Source: Melanopsichium pennsylvanicum (taxonomy: Eukaryota; Basidiomycota; Ustilaginomycetes; Ustilaginales). Taken from it: a stretch of 64,000 nucleotides of DNA. The translations under genes and the position numbers were made by a program. Shown here in pieces: positions 1 to 12,298 of the stretch (the first letter of the stretch is position 1; every line of letters starts with the position of its first letter). The stretch lies in assembly GCA_900208305.1 (NCBI GenBank), contig OAPG01000008.1, positions 62,001-126,000 of the forward strand, in the 5' to 3' direction. The notes beneath the pieces were generated by a model. It saw only the letters and a list, made by a program, of their open reading frames with translations. It made no database searches and had not been told where the DNA came from.

Positions 1-1798
1 AAGCACTCCGAGAGAGGCCTTTCTTGTATCGTCATCGAGGCAATACTGCCTGAAAAATGTTCTGGCCTTGGTCTTTTGCGATTCGCCGTCACCCCCCAAG
101 CCATTGTGCTCCTACATGCAAGCCAGAAAAAGGGTCTGGACTGTAATTGCTTTTCGCCGTATTCAAAACCTATTCTGCTGAGAGAAGGGCTGGAGAGGGC
201 TTTGAAATTTGCAACTCCGCCCTCTCTACACCCTTCACCGTCCAGTATTCAAATTTTTGGCATTTTGAGATCCTTGGCCGTCTCTTTGTGCTTACCTTGC
301 ATCCACAACTAAATTGATCTGCTCTAGACTATCTCAAAAGTATATTGGCACCTTCCCTGGCTCCCTGCCTACAAACAAGATCTTTTGGGATTCTATTTGA
401 CTGCCCATACAACTGCTTGCTGGCCTTGAAACTGTCGAGCAGGCTATCTACAAACTCAAGTAGATAGACCTCGCGATTTTCTAAACTTGATGACCCGAAC
501 TGTGTACAGTAAATTCAAATCGCTGTACATTGCATTACTGTAACTGACAGTGATATACATAAGTTTACTATATAAAAAAGGTCTCGCTTACGCATCTCTA
601 AATTGGATCCTCTTTTCCCAATTACCGCTTGGCATCGGAATTCTACACTTACTTCTTTCGGCGGTCACACTCTCTGTCGCTTGCCGTCTCACAATTACAG
701 TACGGATTTCCGTAACATTCCTTGCCTAGCTTGCCTTTTTTCCTTTTTTTTTAGAGCAGCTGTTTCGCAAAAACAGCCTCCAAATTACCATCCACTCTCG
801 CTCAGTCACAGCACCGAGTTCTGTTTCCGGCGTGTCCCTCTGGTGAATCACTTAATCCTGCCCTGTGTATCACGTTTTGGCGGTCTTCTTTTTTGGCGGG
901 ACTCCGCTTGATCTGTTTGGCGCTGATTTGGGACATATTCAGATGATCTCGGCAAAATCTCTCTCTCTTCGGCTTCCATATCCTTGCACATCGATCGCAC
1001 CACCTCATCCGAACCGCCTAGCTACTACATCATCATCCCCCTCACCAGCGATCATCATCATTCGCACACCCCAGCAGCTGCCTCAAACCTGTTTTTTCAC
1101 CCTTCTTCTCGTTCTCCCTCCATTTCTCGGCCTCTCAGCTCAGCTTTCCTCGGCTGCTATCCTCCGGACCGGTAATCTTCATCTGCCCCATCCACACAAT
1201 CTCGATTGAAACTCTGACGCCCATCTGCAGCACCAATCCCCAACGTTGCGTTCATCCCTCTCAAAGTCAGTCGAATACAGTCCCTGATCATCCTGCTTTC
1301 TGTCCTCTTACCAGAGCTTCATGACCCGATATCCTGTTCCGTGTTCACCATCTTGATACTATCCTTCCATCTCTGTCCGCACCCCTGATCTACTCCACAC
1401 CGCATCAAGTAGGTTTCAACATCACGCATAGTAAACGGCAAAGCAAGCATCGTATCATTCCGCACGCATCGTCGCACTTTTAGCGGCACGCCGCTTCACG
1501 CAGCAACAATAACCACGACACACATTGTGCACCATTGCCAACGCATTCAGCAGGAAATCTTCGATCTGACTCTTCCATCCGTGCCATGCCAACGTTGAGC
1601 GACGCCTTCGGATCCCAACGGCGCCAATAGAACTGTACAAGCATCAAGCACATCGGAACCACCACCTTTCACACTCCAGCAGCGAAGTGATCGACATCAT
1701 CTGTGTCCTAGCTCGCGTTTGTATTTCCTTATCTGTGGCCACTGTCACCTCCATCCATTCGGCGAGAGACCTAGTCATTCGCGGTGCGCTCCGCTTCC
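1..1798. other. Gene-free left edge and leader of the EH/NPF gene
   Basis: No convincing coding region is visible. A TATA-like stretch (TATATAAA) begins at 569, and the DNA from about 960 to 1800 is C/T-rich, as expected of a fungal promoter or long 5' untranslated leader. The short open frames here have no protein-like composition. An upstream non-coding exon of the following gene cannot be excluded. Confidence 0.4.
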
Positions 1799-4765
1799 AT
1801 GCCTGACGGCATGTCGCAACAGCCACATGTACCACCATCAGCCATGGCATTGCCCTCCCGCAACGTTTCTGCTGCTTCCTCCCTGCGCGCCCCTTCCACC
1901 GTTGCGCTTCTCAACGCGCGGCGATCTTACCTCGACGAGTCCGCGCTTTCCCCACAGGAATACATTGTCTACCTCTCGAGCTGTGCATGTATCAAGTCCG
2001 CCCCCAGTGGACAGCCTGGATTGATCGACGAGCAGGATGGTTTGCGCTACTTACGCGAGGAATGCGGCATGTCAATGGCGGACGAGCTAGAGATCCTGCC
2101 TTTGTTCGAAAGGACTCCACTCGGGCTAGGATCAGGCCACTTCTTCGCCATGCTTCGACTCATTTCATGGGCACAGCAGGGCAACGCTGTGAGCAAAGAG
2201 CTTGTCTTCACCCAGACCAAGCCCGCCCGCATCGCACCTCCCAAGAAAGTCACCACGCCGCAAAGCGCATCTGCAGTAACTTTCGGAAATGTGCAACAGC
2301 TCCCCTCCCCGGGACCACGGAGCCGCACTGCTGGTCCAGCATCCATCCTCACTCAGCCCAAAGTCGCACCCCCGAAACCAGAGTCCAGCACGAAACCCAT
2401 CCTCACACCCGTTCGCGAGGAATCTGGTCCCATCTTGAACGATGAGCTCTCTTCACCACAGGCACCGATCAAACCTCCGCCCGCTGTCCCAGCAAAGCCC
2501 CAGATGCCAAAGTTGGTGGCACCCAAACCCAAGGTCGCCAACCCCAACGTTCCGCTGAACTTGGAAGACCTGCAGCGCAAACCAGTACCGCACATACCAA
2601 CCTCTTCCATTGCAAACCCATTCCGAGATGGTCCCACATCAACTACTGGGCAGTACGTGAGCGGATCAGGCTATGCAGTTGCAGTCGGCGCAACCTCAAC
2701 AACGCCTGCCAATATCTCTACTCCGTCGGATGCTCTGCGAGGGTTCGATCCCGCCCCGAACCCTTTCAAACAGTCCAAGCCGAGACTTGTCAAGCCTACG
2801 CCAGTTCGCGCGTCAAGTCCCGCATCAAATCCCTTCAGAAATGGCACTCCTGCAATGGCCGCGCAGAGCCACTTCCCAAAGGTGGTGTTCGATCCAACCG
2901 GCGACGATGCGGCTTCCTCTCAAGCCTCGAGTTCCCGTTCGAGACAACGCCAGGCTGACCGATTGGGTGCGAGCTCACCACCCCTTCCACCGAGGCCGGG
3001 GGACAAGCACCCTCCTCCGCTTCCACCCAGGCATATCTCACCACTCATTCAGGCCGGTTTGAATGCTCGTTCAGAGGTCAAGCGCGCGCAGGAATCGCTA
3101 CCGCCGAAGACCTTTACCGTTTTGCAATCGAGTGCTGCTAGACATGGTGGCCACCCGACTGCCAAACCGAGGTTGCTTAATGGTCAAACCGCGCCGCCCG
3201 AGATCGCTGTGGTGACTGGACACAGCAAGAAACGCTCGGTCTCGGGTGCCAAGTCTTTGCTCGGCGGTTCGAGTGCGCTCGGGTTCAAGGACGATCACTC
3301 GTTGCAGAGGCAGGGTTCGCAACAGTCTGCATCAGACCTTGGCCGTGGAGCCGAAACCGAAGTCGGTACAACTGTCCGCAGGACCTCTGCCCAGCTGCAG
3401 CGCGGCGTTAGCGGAAGTTCCGAAATCGGCGCAGGAGGTTCGATGATTTCCAGCATTCAACGGACCGTTCCGACAGTCGCACCCAAGCCGATCTACGCAA
3501 AGAAGCACAACACCACCACTGAAGAGTCCTTACCCAATGTGAAACTCACTCTGCCTTCGTGGCTTAAGGAGCAAGAAGAACTTCAGAGGGAAGCACTGGC
3601 GAGTGGATCTGAGCCACCTCCTCCACCTCCGATTCAGCCTACGGAAGGCGGTGTACGCGGTAGAACATCACGGACAGTGGTGGAAGAGCTCACCGAAAAT
3701 GCAGAAGCTATGAGCGCTGATAGGGACAGCAACCCTTTCTTCCCCTCTCATCAGCGTCGCGGAGATGACCACGCCGATGAGGCGGTTTTCGATGACAGTC
3801 AGGTGTCTTCCAACCGTCCGCTTGGCCGCAGCAAAACTATCAGTGGCAATCCTCGTCCTCCACCTCCACGACGCCCAGCACACCCGGCCGAACACGACGA
3901 CACTGGCTCCGCTGTTTCGTCATCCCACCTTTACGGCCACAACCTCGACGCAGGCACGTATGCTGGCTTCAAGCCCAACAAGGAACCCAAAAATTCTGGC
4001 GGGCTTCGACTGGTTCCTCCTTCCAGGCAAAAGATGCTCAACTCTGAAGAGCAGGAGGGGATTCGCAAAGTTTCTTCTACCACTCAGCAGGACGAGTCGG
4101 CTATAGCACAAAGTGAGAACAGTTCTGGGAATGGGCCCATGAGTCCTACGACACCCAGTGGCAACTATCCTAGTATGCAGCCGACTGGATTGATGAGGAG
4201 GCAAGGGTCCTTGGGAACTACGATCCGAGAAAAAGTGTCAGACATTCTTCGACTTCAAGATCAGCCGCCCAAGGGACAGCGACAGGTGGATCTTTTGACG
4301 CAAGATATCAACAACTTTGTCCACAAGAACGAATGGCTTTCGCGTAAGATGGATTCATTTGTCAGATCTACCACGGATCGGGAGCGCGGGGAGCATCTGA
4401 TGAGCAATGCTAACGATCAGCAACAGGGGGAAAGGGAGGAAGAAGACGATGATGCCGCACATCCAGATACCGACCATCCACACAACGACGATGGTGGGTC
4501 AGATCTTCGCAGGCATTCAAGTCAGGCAGCAGTTCGTAATGCACATCAGAGAAGTCTGAGTGGAAACGATCGAGATCCTTTTTCCAGTCCACGACCCAAA
4601 CCGCTTTCTCCGCAGCAGCTGAACCATCACACCGAACACAACCCACACTTTAACCAGCCTCCACCTCAGCATCCTTCCACCGCAATCACGTTTGATCCCA
4701 AGACAGGTGTTAGGCGTAGTGGATCGTTGAATCCCAAACGCAGTTCTTCGTACAACTATCCACAC

Positions 4766-4802
<37 letters not shown>

Positions 4803-5104
4803 CGGGTGGAAATGGGTATATCAACAGCAGTGGTGGTAACATGACTGCAGGAGGAGTAGGAGTCGGAAGTGTGGACAAAGGGGCGAGTAGGAGGTGGTCA
4901 TCGTTCCATCAACCACACAATAGTTTTAGTCTGTTGCACAACCATAGCAACAGTTTCTTGAACAACAAGGATGCTTTCAGAGGCGGGGTTGGAATGAGGG
5001 GTAGTGCGATCGTGGATGAAAATGATGAAGACGAAAGAGAGGAGGATGTGAATGGTAATCAAACGGTTCAGAGGAAAGGTCATAGTGGATATGCTCAACT
5101 TTGA
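1799..5104 (+). CDS. EH-domain-like, NPF-motif, proline-rich endocytic adaptor (putative)
   Basis: About 1101 residues in one exon. The frame stays open upstream to a GTG at 1784, but the first ATG is 1799. Residues about 45-130 resemble an EH domain: a helical segment ending in a 'FFAMLRLISWAQQG'-like helix, the usual EH C-terminal helix. The rest is low complexity, with many PPPLPPRP-type proline runs (SH3 ligands) and at least four NPF tripeptides (for example ANPF, PNPF, SNPF), the ligands that EH domains bind. A Gln tract is encoded at about 4766-4803, and the C-terminal third contains a charged helical stretch (about residues 815-870). The family role would be scaffolding at endocytic or actin patches. 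I cannot assign a named orthologue; fungal Irs4/Tax4-like or Pan1-network proteins are possibilities. The function is inferred from motifs only. Confidence 0.75.
4766..4803 (+). repeat. CAG/CAA trinucleotide tract (polyGln)
   Basis: Nearly uninterrupted CAG repeat with one CAA, coding for about 12 glutamines near the C-terminus of the EH/NPF protein. It is a likely length polymorphism. Confidence 0.9.
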
Positions 5105-5256
5105 TATTTGAAATGGAAAGAGCATCTTCTGTACCAGCATCATCCAACCATGAATCATATTGTTGATGCGCAACATTATTTGGAAAAAGCTCATGGCAAC
5201 AGCACAACCAGCTTTAAGAAAGTTAGGCTCTTGATAGTGAGGGAGGTTTCGAGACG

Positions 5257-6264
5257 CTATGAGTTTGATCTAGGCATTGAGTTCAGCCTCAGCAAATGAG
5301 TTTGGTAGAACTTCTGCATGACCCTGCATGAAGTTATCTCATCCCTGTAACCTTTGGCAGAGAGAAGTCATGGAGCTGATGTGAGTTGAGTTTTGCCAAC
5401 TGAGGTGTGTGATGGGCCAGATCTTGTTGTTGTTGTTGCAGCTGTGTCATGTGACTACCTTGTCCATATCAATACCATTCCATTTACATTCAAAATGGAA
5501 GATGGTGCTCTGTCTTTACCAACACACTTCATTACATGCTTGGACAAAGCTTGTCCTAAGCATTCAAGGCTGCAAAGACTTGGAGCACCAGGATATGCCA
5601 ACATCAAGTGGCATCACAACAATACACACTTAAAAGTAGACCAAACAATCTGTATGATGAATGGGCATTACTTGAGGAAAATTGATCACAAGATGTGTCC
5701 AAAATTTTCTTGGAAGTTCAAACTCATGTCCTGAGCAATCTCATTCTCATCATGCTTTTGACACACCATACACAGTGAGCCCAGTTTTGCAATCACCTTT
5801 AACAACTCAAAGCTCAGCTCATCCTCATTCCCATTTTGTCTCCAAAACCTCCCTATTTATCAATGCATTTCCAATCAAATCCCACACTGCTTTGCCTGCC
5901 TTTGTGAAAAGAAATAATAGGGTGTTTTTTGTGTTTCTTTTTTTTTTTTTTTTACATATTTCTCAAAGTTTTTGTTTTACACATATTTCTCAAAGTACAC
6001 AAGTAGTATAACAGTTGAAAGGTGTTGGTTGATGATGAAGATAATGAGAAAAGTTCAATGGCCACAAGGGTATGGGTGAATTTGCAAGAACAATGCATTT
6101 GCAGTAAATGACTGTTTGATTGGTTATCCAGGTGCAAGTAACTGTTAGAAAGCACCAAGGGTTGTATACTGCAGGTGTGCAGGAATGCTGGGTGGCTTGG
6201 TATGGAATAGTTAGTGCTTGTGTGAGAGGTATCTGCAGGATGATGGTGAACAGGATAGTCTACT
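5257..6264. other. CpG-free intergenic tract, left of the solo LTR
   Basis: I read no CG dinucleotide from 5257 to the first bases of the solo LTR, about 1 kb, although the surrounding genes have one every few dozen bases. The tract is rich in TG and CA. Open frames in it (for example 5393-5734) show no recognisable domain. It may be a mutated repeat relic. Confidence 0.6.
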
Positions 6265-6696
6265 TGTTAAGGCCGTAGGGTCTAGGTACCGCAGGGCGGC
6301 TACAGCCGGAGTAGGGTCTACGGGTACGGAGGGGTTGTAGGCGTAGGCAACACAGGCGGTTGGGGTCAGAGCACATTACTGCATTGCTATAGAGCTAACT
6401 AAGTAATACATGCAACAAGGTCCCAAGGCAACCTCATGTCAGGCGGGGGCGGGGTGGTAAGGTCCAAAAGCTATCGGTCACCTCCCACCGCGGCGCTACA
6501 ATGTTAGATTGCCAACGGCCGTATTCTGCTTACAGAGGGGCCAGCCGCGGTTGGACGGTAGGAGGGTTGTGTTAGGCCAACCGCTCCTCTGCGAGGGATC
6601 CGGAGAGGATTGGTCATGGCTCGACCGCAACGGTTGCTCCATTGGGAGGAGGGCCAAGCACCCACTCTTTGGACTATGGTTGGTGGGGCACTAACA
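6265..6696 (-). mobile_element. Decayed solo LTR of the element-C family
   Basis: About 432 bp beginning TGTTAAGG and ending GCACTAACA, which is the reverse complement of the 430-bp LTR of element C (55539-55968). Long blocks match, such as the 'ctatagagctaactaagtaata' neighbourhood and the GC-rich block near 6442. Most differences are CG in the intact LTR changed to TG or CA here. No internal sequence is attached, so it is a solo LTR left by LTR-LTR recombination. The flanking 5-mers (ctact / gcact) match only in part, consistent with age. Confidence 0.85.
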
Positions 6697-7331
6697 GCAC
6701 TGGGCAAGATGTATCAGGCCAAGCACATGCACTGCCAAGGCTTTTGCAACATCATAGCTATATGGGCAGAAACAGCACCAAAAAAAAAACAACTTTATTG
6801 GAGCAACTTGATCCAGCTAGTTGCTAAGTGCAGTTGGTTCTTGGGAATGCAGACTCATTTGACACTCTCAAGTTTGATCAGCAATTTGCAGATTATGTTT
6901 GCAAGTTGAAGAGAACCAAAAAAAATGCCAGGCTTAGCAACAAGCACATGTTTGCACCAAAAGTAGACTCATCCTCCTACAAGAGCCTTGTAAGTTTACT
7001 GTACCACCTCAAACTAATATAGGCAATCTGGTATCTCTTGTCTGACTCTTTGGCCCAATTTCATTCACTATTGATCAGCTTTGTCAGTAGAACATGCATG
7101 TGTCATGACACTGGTCCTCCCTCTGCTGCTGACTCAACAAAACCATGCGCAAATATTGCAACAATGAAACCAAACGAGTTAATTCAAATGTTTGTGTGAA
7201 TGTGTGTCTCTTTTTGTGTGTATTTGTGTCTCTGTTTGTGTGCGTATATAAATCATAGAAAAAAGAGGAAAAAATTGCCATGTTGATTTTGTTCGCAAGG
7301 TATGCGGAAATGCAAGAAGTTGAAGGTTGCA
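6697..7331. other. CpG-poor intergenic tract, right of the solo LTR
   Basis: No CG dinucleotide from 6697 to about 7147, continuing the CpG-depleted character of the left flank. A TG/TTTG-rich stretch lies near 7190-7250. It holds the 3' flank of the INCENP gene. No gene seen. Confidence 0.5.
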
Positions 7332-10300
7332 TCAAAGCTTGCCCCGCGCATCGTCCTTCTTTGCGCCACTTGGATTGGCACTGGAAGACGACGCAGAATT
7401 TGGTGTCATACTGTGGTGCGACATGCTCTGACGCTGAGCCACACTCAACCGAGCCATGACTCCCGGTGGTGGTGGGGGAGGATGACTACCATCTCTCCTA
7501 GCCAATTGCACACCAGCACCTTTGATCCCCATACGTTTGTTGTACCTGTCAATCTCCCACTGCGCCAAACCGTCCGGACCAGACCAGTTGGCAGAAGAAG
7601 TTCTTGGACGACGAATACGGTTCGCCGTCCTCTCCCCCGGCAAGATCTTTTCGAGTTCAACTGGGCCTTGCGGAATACCGAAGATCTCATCGGCGTCAAC
7701 GGTGGATTGGGCGAGCAGGGCGGCATCCAGAGCGTTGCCTTGGGTCCACAAAGGCATAGCTGCGCGCTTTTGGATCGTCTCTTCGTCGTCCGAATCAGAG
7801 TACTCGGATGCGATATCGGGCAGCGCTTCGTCGCCGCCGTCGCATTGTTGAGCTGCATGGTCATCCCACTCGTCGAATCGCCCTCCTGCTGCATTCTGCA
7901 TTTGAAATTGCAGCTGAACAGAACGGTGAAGCTCTTGCTCTCGCATGGCGGCGGCGCTGGCGGCAGCTTGGGCTTGCGCAGCATTGGTTGCGGCTTGTTG
8001 CTGTTGCATCTGGAGCTGTTTCTGCTTTTGCAATTGCAGCTGCAGTTGCTGCTGCTTGGCCTGCTGAAATGGATTCGATGACGAGAAGTTTGCATTGGCC
8101 ATCGTCTTGGCAGTTGGCTGAGGTGCCTTGGTAGCAGCGGCCATCATCGAAGCTGTGGTCGCGCCGTTCCCAGCCACAGCACCAGCGCCTGGAATGCGCG
8201 GAGCGGCTCCAAACCCAGCAGCGGCAGCAGCACCCGACTTCATGGCCAGCTTAATCTGCTGCGGCGCTGGCTGTGCACTGGCTTGTGGCTGAGCTCGTTG
8301 CTGCTGCTGCTGCTGCTGCTGTTGTTGTTGTTGAGTGGGAGCCTGGGACGGAGGAGGACCAGCTCGAAGCGATGATTGGCTGACGGTACGCACCATCTTG
8401 GGAGCCGCGATTTGCGAAGCAACCGCTGCAGGACCTGGACGAGTTCCAGCTTGCTGAACTTGCTGCTTGGCTTGTGCCTGCAAGCTTGCTGCTCCACCAT
8501 CCTTGTCGTTGGTAACGCGTTGCTTCTTGTTGGTCTCATCAGGTTGCTGCTGCTGCGCGGAGGCCTGCATGTAGCGACTTTTGACACCAGCATAGCTGCC
8601 GTTGAGAGCGCTGGAAGGGCGAGTAGGGGGACCGCTGCTGATACTGCTGACTGCGCTGGTCCTCGAGCTGCCCGAGGCACTGTGAGCGCTGCCAGAGGTG
8701 GCAGAGCTGCCAACAACAATATTGCCAAGAAGAGCAGCTGGAATGGCCGCAGGTGCTCCGACCGAGAGAGCAATGCTGGCGTCTTCCGCACCGGATCGAC
8801 CAGCGCGATCCTGCTCGCGGGCTCGCTTCCGATTCTCCTTCTCGATCTCTTCCTCAGCCACGGCCTTGGCACGCTCCTCCTTCTTAGCCAAGAGCATTCG
8901 TCGGCGCTCCTCCTTCTCCTTTGCCTTGCGCTCTTCCTCCTCCACTTGCTTCTTGCGCAGCATCTCGGCACGTGCAATGCTGCTGAGCTTACCGTTGGTG
9001 GTGGCGGAAGCAGCAGCACTGGAAGGTGTCGAGCTGGCCTGCGGCGCCTTGGAAGCGGGAGGTGGGCTGGCAAACAGAGCACCAGGAATGACAGACGTCG
9101 GTAGTACAGGCTTGGCTTCAGCCGCAGCTGCGTTGGCAGTGGTATTAGGAATACCATTGGGGCGTGGCTGGAATGTGTTGGACGCCGAGATCTTGGTCTG
9201 TGCCACCGATGTAGACGAGTTGGTGTTAGTAGAAGCGTGCAGACCGAGAAAGCCCTTGAGCTTCTCTCCGAAACCCCAGCCTCTGGAAGGAGACGCAGAT
9301 GGTGCGGGCACACCCGGTGGCTGTGCTGCTCGTGAATTTGCTTGAGCCTTGGATTTGGAGGGTGATGCAGCATTGGCGGCGGCTCGAAGGGCGCTTGCTT
9401 TGGTGGGCGAAGTTGGGCCAGCTTTGGCCAGCGTCTTGGCCACGACCTTTTTAGGCGAGAGAGAGGAGGCTTTGCTGGTGCTAGATGCCTTGGAGGCGGC
9501 GACTGGCGCAGGAGCAGGGGCAACCACGGCTGCAGGTGCGTGTGCCTTCGCCTTTCTGGCGGGCTCGTGAGCAGTGGCGATTGCAATGATGTTGGAGGCA
9601 GCCTCTTTGGGCGGTACCACCGCAGCAGGGACCGAAGGTGTCTCGACTGGATCAGGTGAATTCTCTCTAGAGCGAGCATCAAAGAACTGGCTGTCGGCGT
9701 CTGCCTTGGTCGTGGAAGCTGAAGAGACGACGCGCTGACCAGTAGCTGCTTCTTTTGCGATGAGCTCGGCCTTTTCCTCGATCGGCGTTTGGGGTAACGA
9801 CTTTTCGGCCTCGCGAGGAGCCGACTGCTGCAGATGAAGCGGCTGAGCAAATGGCAGGCGACTGCTCTGCCAACTCTTGGGAGGCGAGTGAAGGGGTGTG
9901 GTGGTACCGCCGGCGGCACTCGACAACGTAGGCAGCTTAGTGCTCTGCTTGGAGCTTCCAAACAACGCGGCGAGACTTCGTGGCTGTGTCGTTGGGCTGC
10001 GCGGTGGCTGCATGCCGTTTGGAGCAGCGACCTTGCTCGATTCGAACAGCGAGACGGCCTCCTTGACTTTGGGGCCCGGCGACGAAGAACGGATAGCATC
10101 CTGCTTGTGCTGCTCGGCCAGCTTACGTGGGGACTTGCGCACACTGCCGGTCCGAGGTGGCAGCCTGACAGGTGAAGTTGCAGCAGCGCGAGAGGGAGAA
10201 CGGACGGGCGAGCGTGGGATAGCGGAAGCCTTGACGGTAGATTCGCCGCTCCTGTTAGCCGGTGCAATCTTTTCTGTCGAGTCGGAACCAGATTCTGACC

Positions 10301-12298
10301 ACCGCGTAGAATCATCGGATGATGCCGGAGCCTTGAGCGCTTCTGCTGTAGATTTTAGGATCAAGGGAGGCTCTGCAGCCTTGGCGGGAAGCGGAGCCTG
10401 AATTCCCTCATCGACAGCCGGAGATGCAAGCAAGGACAGTGACTGCGAAGCTGAGCTCAAGCTAGCACCGCTACCAGTGCTCCGAGCAACATGAGCAAGG
10501 TTGTTGCGGAACTGTTCGAGCTTGGATGCGGGACCTACTGCTGCGGTCTTCTTGGCAGGTGGACCGGGTGCCGACGATTGGGACTTTGCGGCCAGCATCG
10601 CGGCACCTAGCTTTGATATTTTGTTTGGCGGAGCAGCTGAGCCCAGACCCGCCTCACTCGCAACTGGCAGCGCCTCATCACTCTTGCGTTTCTTGGAGCC
10701 AGCGTCGCTGCTTAAGCACAAGGTAGCCGTCTTTGATGTAGTGTCGCCGGCATTGGCGCGCGTGTTTGCCTGCGTATTGGCGGCCGAGTTTTTGTACATG
10801 GCGGCAAAAGCGGCACCAGCAACAAGACCGGCTTCATCTGCGTCCGAGTCGGACTCGGACCCGTTGTCACTTTGGAGCGCCTCGTGATCTGCGATCTGCT
10901 TGCGAAGACTCTTGTTGAGGAAGCTCGATCGGAAGCCAGGTCCGGCCGGAGTTGAGGCAGGATGGATTGTGGTGGTGACGTTGCTGGGCCTTGCATTGTG
11001 CGCAGCAGCTGGCAAGCTCTTCTTGGCTCTGTAAGAGGCGAGCGTGCGTTTGACTGGCTTTTCAGCGTTGCCGTCTTTCTGCTTACTGAGAATGGCAGAA
11101 GCGGCCTGACGGGCACTTTCGAGCTTAGGGTCGACCAGACTGCCAGAGATGGTGTTGTCAGAGGATCGGAAGGTGTCGTTCGTGTCCGGCTGGAAGGAGA
11201 CAATGGTGTTGTCACTACGAGAGCTCTGCGATACGACGGTGCTTGTTACAGTTGGCTCGGCATGCTTTTCGTGTGCGGCGACAGGAGCAGCTGAGATTGG
11301 CTCTGCGTCCGACTCGCCGTCCGAATCGACCTCGTCTGAATCAATACTTGAGATTGCATCGAGCTGCACCCCGATGATGGACTCTTCATGTTTTTCTGCA
11401 GCTTTCAGCCTGGGTGGAGAAGCGTGGGCTGGCGGAGTGGAAGCTCTTGGTATGGTCTCGTCCGGCGATCTTTCGACATGCAGAGATGCATCGATGACTA
11501 TGCTGTCGTCTTCCGTTGCGGTGTCTTTGCGACGAGCCTTCTTAGCGCTGGCTGTTGCTGGCTGTGCTGGTGGATGCATTCCCCTCCTTTGTGCATTGAA
11601 TTCGCCGAGAACTTTGCGATCGGGTCTGGCGAGTGGAGATGATGGTTGCTCGTCCACTGCTTGGATGGTTTTTGCTTTCGCCTTGCCTTTGGCTTTTTGT
11701 GGTTCTGTAGTCGAAGCTGTGCGCGCTCGCGAAGTATGTGATGGAATAGGAGCATTCTCTTTGTCGAACACATCGGCGGGATCGATGGAAGGATCGCTGA
11801 GGAAGTTGAGCGCGCCACGAGTACGGCCTGCCGCAGCGTCTCGAGCGCGCGTGCGAGTGCGGGTTGGCGATTTGAGCAGTTCGCCGGCGAGCTTGGATGG
11901 AGATGCAACGGTGCGTGATGTGGTACTGTGACGTTGGTGAAGCGGACAGAATTTCAATTTGGGGGAGTGCGCAATCGTGGTTGAAAAGGTCAGCAAACGT
12001 CGTGTTCAAAGCAAGGTGGTTTCACAAACGAGTGGATTGGAGAAAAACCTTACGCATATTTGAGGAAGATGTCACTAGCCAATGCGAGGCTGTCCGAGAT
12101 GAAATCGAAGCCCTGGTCCTGCAGATTCTTGGAAAAGAGAGACATGTCACAGCATCTGCGCATGTTGTTGACATGAGCGAGAAGATGCATTTCGGGAGTC
12201 ATGGGCGAAGCGCTGCTGCTGCTGCTATTGGATGGCGACCCGCTCCCTGAGGTTTGCAAAGCTGGAAGACGGCGCGAAGCCGTTCGAGCGGTAGGCAT
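7332..12298 (-). CDS. INCENP: Inner centromere protein INCENP/Sli15 (chromosomal passenger complex scaffold)
   Basis: Two exons: 12298-12054 and 11925-7332. The 128-bp intron has a GTAAGG donor, a GCTGAC branch site and a CACAG acceptor; joining keeps frame and gives about 1612 residues. The diagnostic part is the C-terminal IN-box (about residues 1448-1560): an LPDIxSEYSDSDDE block, a DxDEIFG block, and an RTSSANWSGPDGL block with the Ser-Ser that Aurora kinase phosphorylates. A basic/acidic helical segment (about 1064-1120, K/E/R-rich) matches the single-helix region of INCENP. The middle is Ala/Ser-rich with Gln tracts. The short first exon likely holds the Survivin/Borealin-binding helix. 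A TTCTAG acceptor-like site just upstream (about 12406) suggests a further 5' exon, so the exact start is uncertain. It is longer than yeast Sli15 (about 700). Confidence 0.9.

Noticed and set aside
5393..5734. 113-codon frame in the CpG-free tract
   Set aside because: Open because the tract is TG/CA-rich; no domain, no start context and no splice signals.
7302..8081. A 259-codon plus-strand frame opposite the INCENP C-terminus
   Set aside because: Antisense shadow of a repetitive coding region (Leu/Gln runs from CAG repeats); no independent support.
8240..10315. A 691-codon open frame on the minus strand inside INCENP
   Set aside because: Same strand, other frame of a GC-rich Ala/Ser/Gln gene; Arg/Pro/Ser-rich composition without domains. 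The INCENP frame has the IN-box and the verified splice.
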